Assembly: GCA_035536455.1 (NCBI GenBank)
Contig: DATLOC010000027.1
Location: forward strand, 51,136 to 115,135
Length of the DNA stretch: 64,000 nucleotides
DNA from: DASUNQ01 sp035536455
GTDB lineage: Bacteria > Acidobacteriota > Thermoanaerobaculia > Multivoradales > UBA5704
Direction: 5' to 3'
This document shows positions 18,501 to 25,741 of the stretch, piece after piece. The notes below the pieces were generated by a model, which made no database searches, was not told the DNA's origin, and was given only the letters and a program-made list of their open reading frames with translations. The position numbers and the translations under genes are program-made. The stretch's first letter is position 1. Each line of letters begins with the position of its first letter.

Positions 18501-18590
18501 TACTCAGAGATCGCGCACTTCTACAACAGCCGGAGACGCCGCGGCGGACCCGGGTCTCCGGACGGTAGTCCACAGCATGGAACGACCTGA
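15588..18590 (+). CDS. Tubulin/FtsZ-like GTPase (tubulin_2 type)
   Basis: 1000 residues from ATG 15588; an in-frame GTG at 15579 overlaps the vWA stop and may also be used. The N-terminal third has tubulin-fold marks: LGGTG (19-23) in the first nucleotide-binding loop, and SACGGTGAGM (148-157), the form of the tubulin signature GGGTGSG seen in the distant bacterial tubulin-like family. The following 650 residues are helical and much longer than the C-terminal domain of FtsZ. It has no signal peptide or membrane segment, so it is cytosolic. From memory, one published FtsZ-like family occurs next to vWA proteins and was proposed to remodel membranes; this gene lies between two vWA genes. It is not the cell-division FtsZ. 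Confidence 0.88.
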   Translation: MITLTEKTFPQPTLSIYLGGTGILVGDSLLTMLETLPDAERAFVETFFIDSQEPTIRDHERARHYCYSDLGVFSQPIYEGFTERRFPENLGVNPVVSSCDGCGVTRIFGAASLVACRDDFTDLVERANARLPKDGASAQPLQVFLTASACGGTGAGMILDAAALVRHVCRTRIGSNPRIFLFLLGPTAFFEDPTINLREDQRHRMQASTYALLKELHHFAQGNEFVSAYRLRDEIVRIGNSSDDDRLFDWVFFIDGRAEQGAPRSLAEVTWTVAEAQLHLGVSEVGRKVAESLPNQREERVRSFGLHFVHPDNKHRLSEAARDQLAKSSRTTFLASLAVRSVYFPAEEIKSWFRWRWVHEALDKTVDRRAVGGGVALVDEFDRLLGYDDGDVLEEGLLKELGLRAEQLLQVVAERDLSRGMAEGPSPSMPLEGMIQGAGELLDVAASLLAELREEPAAPAPGAERTGGPLSGADLLAAALPRWSAGLAAGLAAGGRSAERLWSLAWDPVEGRGLRWLDAFLTHTADLLTQLAQRGVRRPQLADLEMQLGEARQLHQWLARSYQRESRTLGFRWRAVRLRLAKLALLDDKQGPASDALQRKTKRLARQLTDLRGELLAQRRAQLLAALAPQAWLEAARLLRRWREEALLPTLTVAENALALAHNQRALARDGLAVHQGEGRRGRWRALSTVSVADDELLAQLSRRLEDRVQVEYLVLGPLGGRGLSRERHRLSIDTFRRTDARTVVDILHAHVAAETTGPLAIIDGGWNLEEARDRLRRSAAKALDEGAQPLVRFARAAVGLQLQGYFLAPRELVLPRPFGRTVGQMTPLSSRDPLRLGVVSFAFGIPPNALYGMDELFAQYTNLLGDQERNRGVQDRYPLHVFRGAAESFDEPYSPLTLEMDEVFLHSLLQVARELGIDDGRRIVLDIRQFDNTKHELERDWNRLIELAEKVVQRLDCRPEEVDRLFRNGEYSEIAHFYNSRRRRGGPGSPDGSPQHGTT

Positions 18591-20358
18591 TGGGCGCGTG
18601 AGCGGTCGATTGACACGGTGCGCCAAGGCCGCCGCCTTCGTTTTCCTGCTCGGGTCGGAAGCAGGCGCCGTGACTCGGGAAGGCCTGGACCTCGTGCTGC
18701 TTGTCGATCGATCGAAGAGCATGGCCAGGCAGGACGTGCGCGACCTCCTGCTCTCCTTCACCGTCGGCATGGTCGGCTGGAGCTCCGATGTCAATCAGGT
18801 GAGCCACCGCATCGCCGTGGTGAGCTTCGGCTCGAAGGCCCGGATCGATCTCCCCTTGTCCGAAGCGCCAGCCATCAGGACGATCCGCTCGCCGGCCAGC
18901 CTCGGCAACACGGACTTCCTCTCCGCCTTCCGGGCGGCGGCGGACGTGCTCGGCCCTTCGTCGGCCGACCCGCAGCGCAGGCGCGTGATTCTCCTGATCA
19001 CCGACGGCGTGCCATACGGGCCCCGAGGCGATCCCGGTGTGAGCATCCAGGAGCTTCGGCGTTTCCTGCCTTCCCTCTGTTCCTCCACGCAGATCGCGCT
19101 CCATGTCTTCATGACACCTTCTCCAGGACAGGCGCGGGAGCGTTACCGGCGCATCTGGCGAGAGATCGCCCAGGGGCGGGTCCACGAGCTTGCCGGTGAC
19201 CGCATGGCAATCCTGACCACGCTGCACGAGGCGGTGTCGCAAGTCTTCGGGACGCGCTTCGAGGAGAGCCGTTCCGCGCCGGAGGGAGGGGCGATCGAGA
19301 CCGTCGTGCTGCCGCCCTATCTCGAGCTCGTGGTCTTCGACATCGTCGCTGGATCCTCGGGGGGGGAGGTGGAGATCTTCACTCCCGACGCTCCCCACCG
19401 GCCGCTCCTCGCCGGCGCGAGCGGTGTCGAGGAGGTCCGTCTGGGGCGATTCCTCCGCACGGTGGCCGTCCGCCGACCCGCCATGGGCCGCTGGCTGTTC
19501 CGCAAGCCGCATCCGGGGGCGCGGGTCAAGGTTCTCTCGCAGCAGTTCTTCCCGCGCGGGATGCTGCTCGAGCCGGGGAGCGAGCGGCGAATCCGACAGC
19601 ATGGACGAATCTCCCTCGCCTATCGCTTGATCGACCGGGGAGGCTCTCCCCTGCGAGAGATCCCCGGCTATCCCCTATCGCTCAGCCTTTCGCTAGTGAG
19701 ACCGGACGGACGACGTTCTGCCTTGCCGATGAGGCGCCGAGCGCCCGGGGTGTTTAGGTCGCGGCAGGAAGCCGTTTGCGATCTCTCGGGCCGCTATTGG
19801 ACCGAAGCGGAGATCGTCACCCGGGATCTCGAGGACCGCAGGGTCGAGGTCTTCCGGGACCACTGGTCGGGTTTCGCGGTCCATCGCGCAAGCCGCATCG
19901 ATTGCCGGGTGACGGTGCCCAGGCCGCGCCAGTTGGTGTCGTTCGGCAACCTGTTTCGCCGGCGCGTCGCGACCCGGCTCGAATGCCTCGACGACGCCGC
20001 GCGGCCGGCCGATCTCGAGGCGGTCGTGAGAGGGCCGCTCGATCGGCTCTTCGCGCCGGCCTTGTCCCGGGAGGGCCGGCGGACCGCGGCGGCGCTCGAC
20101 CTCGCTCCTCTCGGCCAAGGCGTGCTCGCGGGCTCGCTGCGGGGCGCTGCGGCACCCGGCTCTTACCGGCTGGAGCTGAAGGTCGACGAGGCGCGGCTCG
20201 CCGGCGATTACAGCATTCGCATCGTGCCGCCGGCCGTACACTTCGTGAGCTACCTGAGCTGGAGCGACTACGTGCAGTTCAGCCTCCTGGGCGTCGCGCT
20301 CGTGCTGCCGCTTGCCAAGATCTCGAGGCGGTACACTCGAGGAGCCCGCCGAACGTGA
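18577..20358 (+). CDS. Second vWA-domain protein, exported with C-terminal anchor
   Basis: 593 residues; the start overlaps the end of the tubulin-like gene by 14 bases. A signal peptide (AKAAAFVFLLGSEAGA) is followed by a vWA domain (about 37-230) with an intact metal site: DRSKS (44-48), the Thr of GNTDFLSAF and LITDGVPYG. Residues 250-560 look like beta-sandwich domains. A single membrane segment (about 566-584, FSLLGVALVLPLAKI) ends in a basic tail. The layout (signal, vWA, beta domains, one anchor) differs from the first vWA protein, so the two are more likely partners than duplicates. vWA domains usually bind protein partners through the metal ion. Confidence 0.87.
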   Translation: MERPDGRVSGRLTRCAKAAAFVFLLGSEAGAVTREGLDLVLLVDRSKSMARQDVRDLLLSFTVGMVGWSSDVNQVSHRIAVVSFGSKARIDLPLSEAPAIRTIRSPASLGNTDFLSAFRAAADVLGPSSADPQRRRVILLITDGVPYGPRGDPGVSIQELRRFLPSLCSSTQIALHVFMTPSPGQARERYRRIWREIAQGRVHELAGDRMAILTTLHEAVSQVFGTRFEESRSAPEGGAIETVVLPPYLELVVFDIVAGSSGGEVEIFTPDAPHRPLLAGASGVEEVRLGRFLRTVAVRRPAMGRWLFRKPHPGARVKVLSQQFFPRGMLLEPGSERRIRQHGRISLAYRLIDRGGSPLREIPGYPLSLSLSLVRPDGRRSALPMRRRAPGVFRSRQEAVCDLSGRYWTEAEIVTRDLEDRRVEVFRDHWSGFAVHRASRIDCRVTVPRPRQLVSFGNLFRRRVATRLECLDDAARPADLEAVVRGPLDRLFAPALSREGRRTAAALDLAPLGQGVLAGSLRGAAAPGSYRLELKVDEARLAGDYSIRIVPPAVHFVSYLSWSDYVQFSLLGVALVLPLAKISRRYTRGARRT

Positions 20359-20363
20359 GAGCC

Positions 20364-21596
20364 ATGCGACGACTCGGTCTCTGCGCGGGGATCGCCTGCG
20401 CGCTGCTTTCGATCCATTGCCCCGCGATCGCCGGAGACCTCGCGTTCACTCCCTCGCCGGAGCTCTCGGCCGGTATCTTCATCGGCGTCGAACAATTCTC
20501 CTACGACTTCTCGCTGGCGGACGTCCGCTTTGCCACGAATGACGCGGTCGACCTCGCCTACTCGCTCTCCATCGAGCGCCGGCTTCTCGAACCCAAACGA
20601 GTGCTTTTACTGCTTGCCGGGGAACCGGGCCCCGCAGCGCAAGCGCGCCTCGCCGCGCTGACCTCGGCCGGCGCCACGAGACTGGAGGCGACGCAGGCTT
20701 ACATCTATTCCCTCGTGAAACAGCAGGCCGAGTCGGTGAGGGAGGGCGGTGTTCTCGTGGTCTTCATCGCGACGCACGGCTTCGCCGAAGGCCCGGAGCA
20801 CCTGCTGATGGCTGGAGATTCGATCCTGGACTTTCGGACCGGCATCACGACCGAGAAGCTGCTGCTAGCCATGCAGTCGGAGCTGGGCGGCCAGCGTCTC
20901 CTCCTCATCGACGCGTGCCGTGAGGAACTGAAGAAGCCCTCCCACCGTGGCTCCAGGGCTGGCGAAAAGCCGGATCGCCGATCAGCCATGCGCAACGAGC
21001 TGCTCAACACGATGGCTGCGAGAGGGTACACGGTCTTTTCGGCCGCAAGCCCTGGCGGCTTCGCGTACCCTGAAGGGGTCGCGAACCTTGATGGGAACGG
21101 GTACTTTACGAAGAGCATCGTTGATGGTCTGGAATGCGGAGTCTTGCGTGCCAAAGGGCGCGCCGTGAGCTGGTTGGCCCTTAGCACCTCGGTGACGGCG
21201 GAGGTCGCGGCCCGGACGAAAGGCCAGCAGCAGCCGGATCTCCGCGTCGGCGGCGGATTTCGTGACTTCCAGCTCCCTGCTTGTGGCGCATCGGCGCCGC
21301 CGCGCCCAGTGAGCCCTTCGCTCAGCCCGGAGGTGTTGCAGACGATCCGGGAGGCGCGGAACCTTGCGGCCACCGGCAGCGCCGAGAACGTCGAGAAGAG
21401 CTTCCGCATCTATCGACAGGTCTTCGAGGAGCTGCCACCCGCGACTCTGGCAACCCTGAATCAAGCCCTGGTCGCGCGGGCGCAACAACTGGAACCCGAC
21501 AGTCGGGCAGACGCGGGCGTCCGGCTCTACGAGCAGCTCCTGGAGCCCTTGCTCGCGCTTGCCGACAAACCTCACCAGCAGGAGCGTTTCCCATGA
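20364..21596 (+). CDS. Second caspase-like protease, exported
   Basis: 410 residues from ATG 20364; a GTG 9 bases upstream overlaps the preceding stop as GTGA, the same arrangement as before the tubulin-like gene. A signal peptide (CAGIACALLSIHCPAIAG) is followed by a peptidase C14 domain (about 37-290): IGVEQFSYDFSLADVRFATN start, catalytic His138 in FIATHGFAEG and Cys185 in LLIDACREE. The C-terminal 100 residues are helical. It is much shorter than the first caspase of the locus and lacks the DUF4384-like part. With both catalytic residues present it is probably active. The next gene overlaps its stop by 4 bases (ATGA). Confidence 0.87.
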   Translation: MRRLGLCAGIACALLSIHCPAIAGDLAFTPSPELSAGIFIGVEQFSYDFSLADVRFATNDAVDLAYSLSIERRLLEPKRVLLLLAGEPGPAAQARLAALTSAGATRLEATQAYIYSLVKQQAESVREGGVLVVFIATHGFAEGPEHLLMAGDSILDFRTGITTEKLLLAMQSELGGQRLLLIDACREELKKPSHRGSRAGEKPDRRSAMRNELLNTMAARGYTVFSAASPGGFAYPEGVANLDGNGYFTKSIVDGLECGVLRAKGRAVSWLALSTSVTAEVAARTKGQQQPDLRVGGGFRDFQLPACGASAPPRPVSPSLSPEVLQTIREARNLAATGSAENVEKSFRIYRQVFEELPPATLATLNQALVARAQQLEPDSRADAGVRLYEQLLEPLLALADKPHQQERFP

Positions 21597-22063
21597 TCTG
21601 GAGAGCTTCGATCCCCGTCACCTGTCTCCTTACCCTCGTGGTTGCGGTCGCGCCGGCAAGCAACCGCACCGGCGAACCGGGCTGCCGTGTCAAGATCACG
21701 GATCCCCGAGCCGGACAGGAGGTGGCTGGCAGGATCTCCGTGAAAGGGACCGCCTCACGGTCTCCCGGCACTTACCTCTGGATCTTTTTGCGGCGGTGGG
21801 ACTTCGAGCCCCTCTGGTGGCCTCAGGGCGAGGCCCTATGGGACGAGGAGAAGCAGGCGTGGCGCGGGTTCGCGACCCTGGGCAAGCGGGTGGACGTCGG
21901 ATGGGAATTCGATCTGATGGTCGCCGGGGTCGGGCCTGAAGAGCATCTCCGGCTCACAGATTACATGACCAGGGGGATGGAGACAGGGAGGTTTCGGCCG
22001 AATCCGCTGCCATCGGCTCTCTGTGCTTCGGCCCCACTCCGGGTGATGAAAGGGAGCAAATAG
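21593..22063 (+). CDS. Small secreted protein of unknown function ending the caspase/tubulin run
   Basis: 156 residues. The ATG overlaps the caspase stop (ATGA) and has GGAG 8 bases upstream, so it belongs to the same message. A signal peptide (TCLLTLVVAVAPAS) leads into a region CRVKITDPRAGQEVAGRISV, which looks like the first strands of an immunoglobulin-like beta-sandwich, then a Trp-rich part (YLWIFLRRWDFEPLWWPQGE). I recognise no enzymatic motif. It could be a carbohydrate- or peptide-binding module, or a substrate or effector released by the caspase; these are guesses from position. Confidence 0.7.
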   Translation: MIWRASIPVTCLLTLVVAVAPASNRTGEPGCRVKITDPRAGQEVAGRISVKGTASRSPGTYLWIFLRRWDFEPLWWPQGEALWDEEKQAWRGFATLGKRVDVGWEFDLMVAGVGPEEHLRLTDYMTRGMETGRFRPNPLPSALCASAPLRVMKGSK

Positions 22064-22101
22064 TCCACCGGCGCTCGTTCGGCGGTTCCCGACTCGGGCT
22101 C

Positions 22102-22974
22102 TTGCTCCTCGCGCTCGCGTCGCTGAGCGCTTGCGTCGACCACTATCTCGTCCACCCCCGCCGGCCGCCGGTGGGGGTGGTGGCGCACGGCGAGGCGATG
22201 GTACGCGGGAAGCTGCTGATCCGGCTGGAGTGGGCGCGGCCGATCGGCGAGGGGCGGTACCCGGCAGTGATCGTCCATCCGGAGGCGGGGCACCTGGCGC
22301 GGGAGATGCGCGGCGTGGTGCGCGACCTCGCGGCGCGCGGCTACGTGGCGGTGGCGGCGGACTACCGGCGGGCGGTCGGCAGCACCTACCGCGACACGCT
22401 CTTCACCTGGCGCGACCCCGGCGACCCGCGCGCCGTCTTCGACCGCGTGCGCGCCGACCGCCGCGTCGACCCCGCACGCATCGGCCTCCTCGGCTTCTCG
22501 CAAGGCGGCGTCTACAGCCTGGTCATCGCCGCCGAGACGGGCGCGGCGGCGGCGGTCGTCGCCTACTACCCGGTGACCGACTTCGAGCGCTGGCTCGACG
22601 ACCCGGCGCGCCGGCGGCGCGAGCGGTGGGTGTTCCGCCTGATCCGCCGCCACTTCGTCCGCCAATCGGGCGCCGCGACCGAAGAGGAGTTCCGCACCCT
22701 CCTTGCCCACGCCTCGCCGCTCCGCCACGCCGACCGCATCCGCGCTCCCGTCCTGCTGGTGCACGGCACCCGCGACCGCTCCGCGAGCGTCGAAGAGTCC
22801 CGCCGCCTAGCCGCCCGCCTCCGCGAGCTCGGCCGCCCCGCCGAGCTCCTCGAAGTCCCCGACGCCGGCCACGTCTTCAACTTCCGCGATCGCGAGAAGG
22901 CCGCGGTGGCCTGGGAGGCAACCGTCGCCTTCCTCGACCGGTATCTGAGAGGAAGCTCCGCACCGCTGGAGTAG
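22102..22974 (+). CDS. Dienelactone-hydrolase-like alpha/beta hydrolase
   Basis: About 290 residues of alpha/beta hydrolase fold. The triad is visible: nucleophile Ser about 133 in GFSQGG, the Asp of GTRDRSAS and the His of DAGHVF. VAADYRRAVGSTYRD resembles the dienelactone hydrolase group. The start is a problem. The only canonical start near the front is TTG 22102, giving an 11-residue leader before a lipobox-like LSAC. Upstream the frame stays open and adds basic residues (RRSFGGSRLG) that would complete a signal peptide, but no ATG, GTG or TTG is there. It is probably a lipoprotein esterase or peptidase. It lies 38 bases after the caspase/tubulin run but looks like a separate, ordinary gene. 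Confidence 0.82.
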   Translation: MLLALASLSACVDHYLVHPRRPPVGVVAHGEAMVRGKLLIRLEWARPIGEGRYPAVIVHPEAGHLAREMRGVVRDLAARGYVAVAADYRRAVGSTYRDTLFTWRDPGDPRAVFDRVRADRRVDPARIGLLGFSQGGVYSLVIAAETGAAAAVVAYYPVTDFERWLDDPARRRRERWVFRLIRRHFVRQSGAATEEEFRTLLAHASPLRHADRIRAPVLLVHGTRDRSASVEESRRLAARLRELGRPAELLEVPDAGHVFNFRDREKAAVAWEATVAFLDRYLRGSSAPLE

Positions 22975-22987
22975 CATCCCCGAGGCC

Positions 22988-23908
22988 GTGACCTCCCCCA
23001 CCCTAGAGCTGCGCGACGTGCGCAAGACGTATGGCGACGTCGCCGCTGTGCGCGGAGTTACGTTTGAGGTGCCGGCGGGGACCATCTTCGGGCTCCTGGG
23101 GCCGAACGGGGCGGGGAAGACGACGACCATCCGCATGATCATGGACATCATCGCCCCGGACTCGGGCGAGGTGCTGGTCTTCGGGCACCGGCGGACGCGG
23201 GAGGACCTGCGGCGGATCGGCTACCTGCCGGAGGAGCGCGGGCTCTACCGGAAGATGACGGTCATCGACCAGCTCGTCTATCTGGGCGAGCTGCGCGGGT
23301 TGAAGCGCCGGGAGTCGCTGCCGCGGATTGTCGACTGGCTGGAGCGGGTGGACCTCGCGGCGTGGGGGAAGAGGAAGATCGAGGAGCTGTCCAAGGGGAT
23401 GCAGCAGAAGGTGCAGCTCGTCGGCACGGTGCTCCACGAGCCCGACCTGCTGGTCCTCGACGAGCCGTTCACCGGGCTCGACCCGATCAACCAGTCGCTC
23501 TTCCGCGACCTCCTGCTCGACTACCGGCGGCGCGGCAAGACGGTGGTCCTCTCGACCCACGGCATGCTCCTGGCCGAGAAGCTCTGCGACCACATCTGCC
23601 TGATCTCGGCCGGCGAGGTGGTGCTGGCCGGCGAGCTGCGCGCGATCCGCCGGCGGCTGGGCGGCAACGCCTACCGCCTGCGCGTCGCCAACCCCCAGCA
23701 GCTCGACCTCGACCGGCTCGCCGAGGTGCCGGGGATCGAGCGTGCGGTCACCGAGGACAGCATGGTCAAGCTCCTCCTCGCACCCGATGTCGATGGCGGC
23801 CGGGTGCTGCGCGAGCTGGTCGGCTTTCTCGACGTCGAGGAGTTCCGCAGCGAGGAGCCGGACCTCGAAGAGATCTTCATCAAGGCGGTGAGCGGTGCGG
23901 CCGTCTGA
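22988..23908 (+). CDS. ABC transporter ATP-binding protein (NatA-like)
   Basis: 306 residues from GTG 22988. Walker A GPNGAGKTT (38-46), signature LSKGMQQK, Walker B LLVLDEPFTGLDP and a switch His (STHGM) are all present, followed by a C-terminal domain of the DUF4162 type common in NatA-like ATPases. It should power the permease encoded by the next gene, which overlaps it by 14 bases. Such pairs export sodium, drugs or peptides; the substrate cannot be told from sequence. Confidence 0.93.
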   Translation: MTSPTLELRDVRKTYGDVAAVRGVTFEVPAGTIFGLLGPNGAGKTTTIRMIMDIIAPDSGEVLVFGHRRTREDLRRIGYLPEERGLYRKMTVIDQLVYLGELRGLKRRESLPRIVDWLERVDLAAWGKRKIEELSKGMQQKVQLVGTVLHEPDLLVLDEPFTGLDPINQSLFRDLLLDYRRRGKTVVLSTHGMLLAEKLCDHICLISAGEVVLAGELRAIRRRLGGNAYRLRVANPQQLDLDRLAEVPGIERAVTEDSMVKLLLAPDVDGGRVLRELVGFLDVEEFRSEEPDLEEIFIKAVSGAAV

Positions 23909-25175
23909 CGCCTACGTCGTCGGCAAGCGCGAGTACCTGGTCCGCATCAAGGGCTGGGGGTTCTGGGTCGCCACCTTCGGCCTGCCGCTCTTCATGGCGG
24001 CGATGATGGCGGTGCCGGCGCTGCTGATGACCCGCGGCCACACGGCGCACCGGCTGGCGCTGGTGGACACGACCGGCGAGCTGGCGGGGCCGCTGCGCGA
24101 GCGGCTGGCGAGCGCCGAGCGCGAGGGGGCGCGGGTCGTCGACTTCGACCTCCGCGTGCTGCCGCCGGGGCCCGACGCCGCGGCGCAGCGCGCCCGGCTC
24201 GACCGCATGGCGCTCGCCGGCGAGATCGACGCCTGGATCTGGCTCGACGAGGAGGACCTCGGCCGCGGCCGCTTCGAGTACCACTCCGAGAGCGTCTCGT
24301 CCTGGCTCACCCAGGAGGTGCTGCAGGGTGTCGTCTCCGAGGTGGTCGCGGCCTGGCGGCTGCGCCGCGCCGGCTTCGACACCGAGAAGATCGCCGAGCT
24401 GACGCGCGGCGTCGACCTCCGCACGGTCAAGGTGTCGGAGGGCGGCAGCAGCGCCGAAGGTGGCTTCGGCGGCGTCGTCCTGGCGATCTTCCTCTTCACG
24501 ATCCTCTACGCGGTGCTCATCCTCTACGGCACGCAGGTGATGCAGGGGGTGCTCGAGGAGAAGACCTCGCGCATCGTCGAGGTGATGACCTCGGCGGTGC
24601 GGCCGCTTGAGCTGATGCTCGGGAAGCTCGTCGGCATCTGCTGCGTCGGGCTGACGCAGGTGGCGATCTGGATCGCCACCGCGGTGCTCCTCACCGCGCC
24701 GGGGGTCTTCGCCTTGCGCAGCATACTGCCCGCAGGGCTCAACGTGCCGTCGTTCACGCCGGGCCTCGTGCTGCACTTCCTGGCGCTCTTCCTGATCGGC
24801 TTCTTCCTCTTCGCCACCCTCTACGCCATGGTCGGCGCCGCCACCAACAACATGCAGGAGGCGCAGCACCTGGCGAGCTTCGCCATCGTCTTCCTGGTGG
24901 CGCCGATGTTCTTCTTCATGCAGGTCATCAACGACCCCGACGGGCGGCTGGCGGTGGTGACCTCGATGATCCCCTTCTTCATGCCGCTGGTGATGATGCT
25001 GCGCATCGCGGTCAAGACGCCGCCCATGTGGCAGCTCGCTGTGGCCTACACGCTCGCCATCGTCACGACCTGCGGCCTGGTCTGGGTCTGCGCTCGGGTC
25101 TACCGCGTGGGGATCCTGATGTACGGCAAGCGGCCGACGCTGGCGGAGCTCTGGCGCTGGGTGCGCTATGCCTAG
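23895..25175 (+). CDS. ABC-2 type permease (NatB-like)
   Basis: 426 residues from GTG 23895. One membrane segment at about 15-38 is followed by a large extracytoplasmic domain (about 40-190) and a C-terminal bundle of about five segments (for example VVLAIFLFTILYAVLILYG and FLALFLIGFFLFATLYAMVG). LEEKTSRIVEVMTSAVRPLELMLGK is the typical cytoplasmic loop, so the protein matches the ABC-2/NatB group. The TAG stop (25173-25175) is inside the palindromic repeat at 25171-25208, so the last residues of the protein may have been set by insertion of that repeat. Confidence 0.92.
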   Translation: MRPSDAYVVGKREYLVRIKGWGFWVATFGLPLFMAAMMAVPALLMTRGHTAHRLALVDTTGELAGPLRERLASAEREGARVVDFDLRVLPPGPDAAAQRARLDRMALAGEIDAWIWLDEEDLGRGRFEYHSESVSSWLTQEVLQGVVSEVVAAWRLRRAGFDTEKIAELTRGVDLRTVKVSEGGSSAEGGFGGVVLAIFLFTILYAVLILYGTQVMQGVLEEKTSRIVEVMTSAVRPLELMLGKLVGICCVGLTQVAIWIATAVLLTAPGVFALRSILPAGLNVPSFTPGLVLHFLALFLIGFFLFATLYAMVGAATNNMQEAQHLASFAIVFLVAPMFFFMQVINDPDGRLAVVTSMIPFFMPLVMMLRIAVKTPPMWQLAVAYTLAIVTTCGLVWVCARVYRVGILMYGKRPTLAELWRWVRYA

Positions 25176-25208
25176 GCGCGAAAGCCTTCGCGCCGGGCTC
25201 CGATCAAG
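25171..25208. repeat. Palindromic dispersed repeat, copy 1
   Basis: A 38-base element, identical to the copy at 39537-39574 except for one base in the centre. Bases 25175-25194 form a near-perfect palindrome (GGCGCGAAAGCCTTCGCGCC), followed by GGGCTCCGATCAAG. It carries the TAG stop of the ABC permease and ends on the first base of the GTG start proposed for the next gene. Confidence 0.9.
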
Positions 25209-25633
25209 TGGGACGGACCGACCGTAAGCCGCCGCCGCCGAGCGACCCGGACGCCGGCGTCTGGCGCGGGCGGTCGGTGGCACGCCGCTTCGTCTCGCCG
25301 GACGGGATGACGGTGCTCGTCGGGCGCACCGCCGCCGACAACGACATCCTCACTCTCGAGCTCGCCGCGCCGCGAGACTTCTGGCTCCACGTCGCCGCCG
25401 ACTCGGGCTCCCACGTCGTGGTGCGCAACCCCGAAGGGCTCGAGCGGATGCCGCGCGAGACCGCCCGCTACGCCGCGGCGCTCGCCGCCGGGTACTCCAA
25501 GCTCGCCGCCGGCGGCCGCACCGCGGTCCACGTCACGACGCGCGCCGAGGTCAGCAAGCCGCGCGGCTACCCGGCCGGGATGGTCCTCCTCGGGCGGTAC
25601 AGCACCGTTTACGCGCAGCCTGCCAAGAGCTAA
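25208..25633 (+). CDS. Stand-alone NFACT-R (DUF814) domain protein
   Basis: 141 residues from GTG 25208. The body matches the NFACT-R domain found at the C-terminal side of RqcH/fibronectin-binding-like proteins: FVSPDGMTVLVGRTAADND, then FWLHVAADSGSHVVVRN, then KPRGYPAGMVLL. In RqcH proteins this domain belongs to a ribosome quality-control factor; here it is alone, with no NFACT-N or helical arms. No other start exists between the permease end and the domain, and there is no ribosome site, because the palindromic repeat fills that space. It may depend on read-through from the permease. Function inferred from domain only. Confidence 0.8.
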   Translation: MGRTDRKPPPPSDPDAGVWRGRSVARRFVSPDGMTVLVGRTAADNDILTLELAAPRDFWLHVAADSGSHVVVRNPEGLERMPRETARYAAALAAGYSKLAAGGRTAVHVTTRAEVSKPRGYPAGMVLLGRYSTVYAQPAKS

Positions 25634-25644
25634 CCCTTCAGCCT

Positions 25645-25733
25645 GTCATCCCGAGCGCAGCCGAGGGATCTGGGCGGGGGAACCGACGGCGCGCCACCCT
25701 GCCCCCAGATCCCTCGCTCACGCTCGGGATGAC
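25645..25733. repeat. Long inverted repeat between converging genes
   Basis: Arms 25645-25674 and 25704-25733 are complementary over 30 bases except for a 4-base internal mismatch (CAGC against TGAG), with a 29-base loop. The outer arms read GTCATCCCGAGCG. It lies just after the NFACT-R stop and just before the stop of the minus-strand DinB-like gene, so it could end transcription from both sides, though no T-run follows. The sequence resembles a REP-like hairpin family that I recall from many GC-rich bacteria. Confidence 0.8.
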
Positions 25734-25741
25734 ATCACTAC

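Noticed and set aside
21593..22063. Gasdermin-like effector
   Set aside because: The protein is too short and has a signal peptide; it shows no feature that I could tie to gasdermins.
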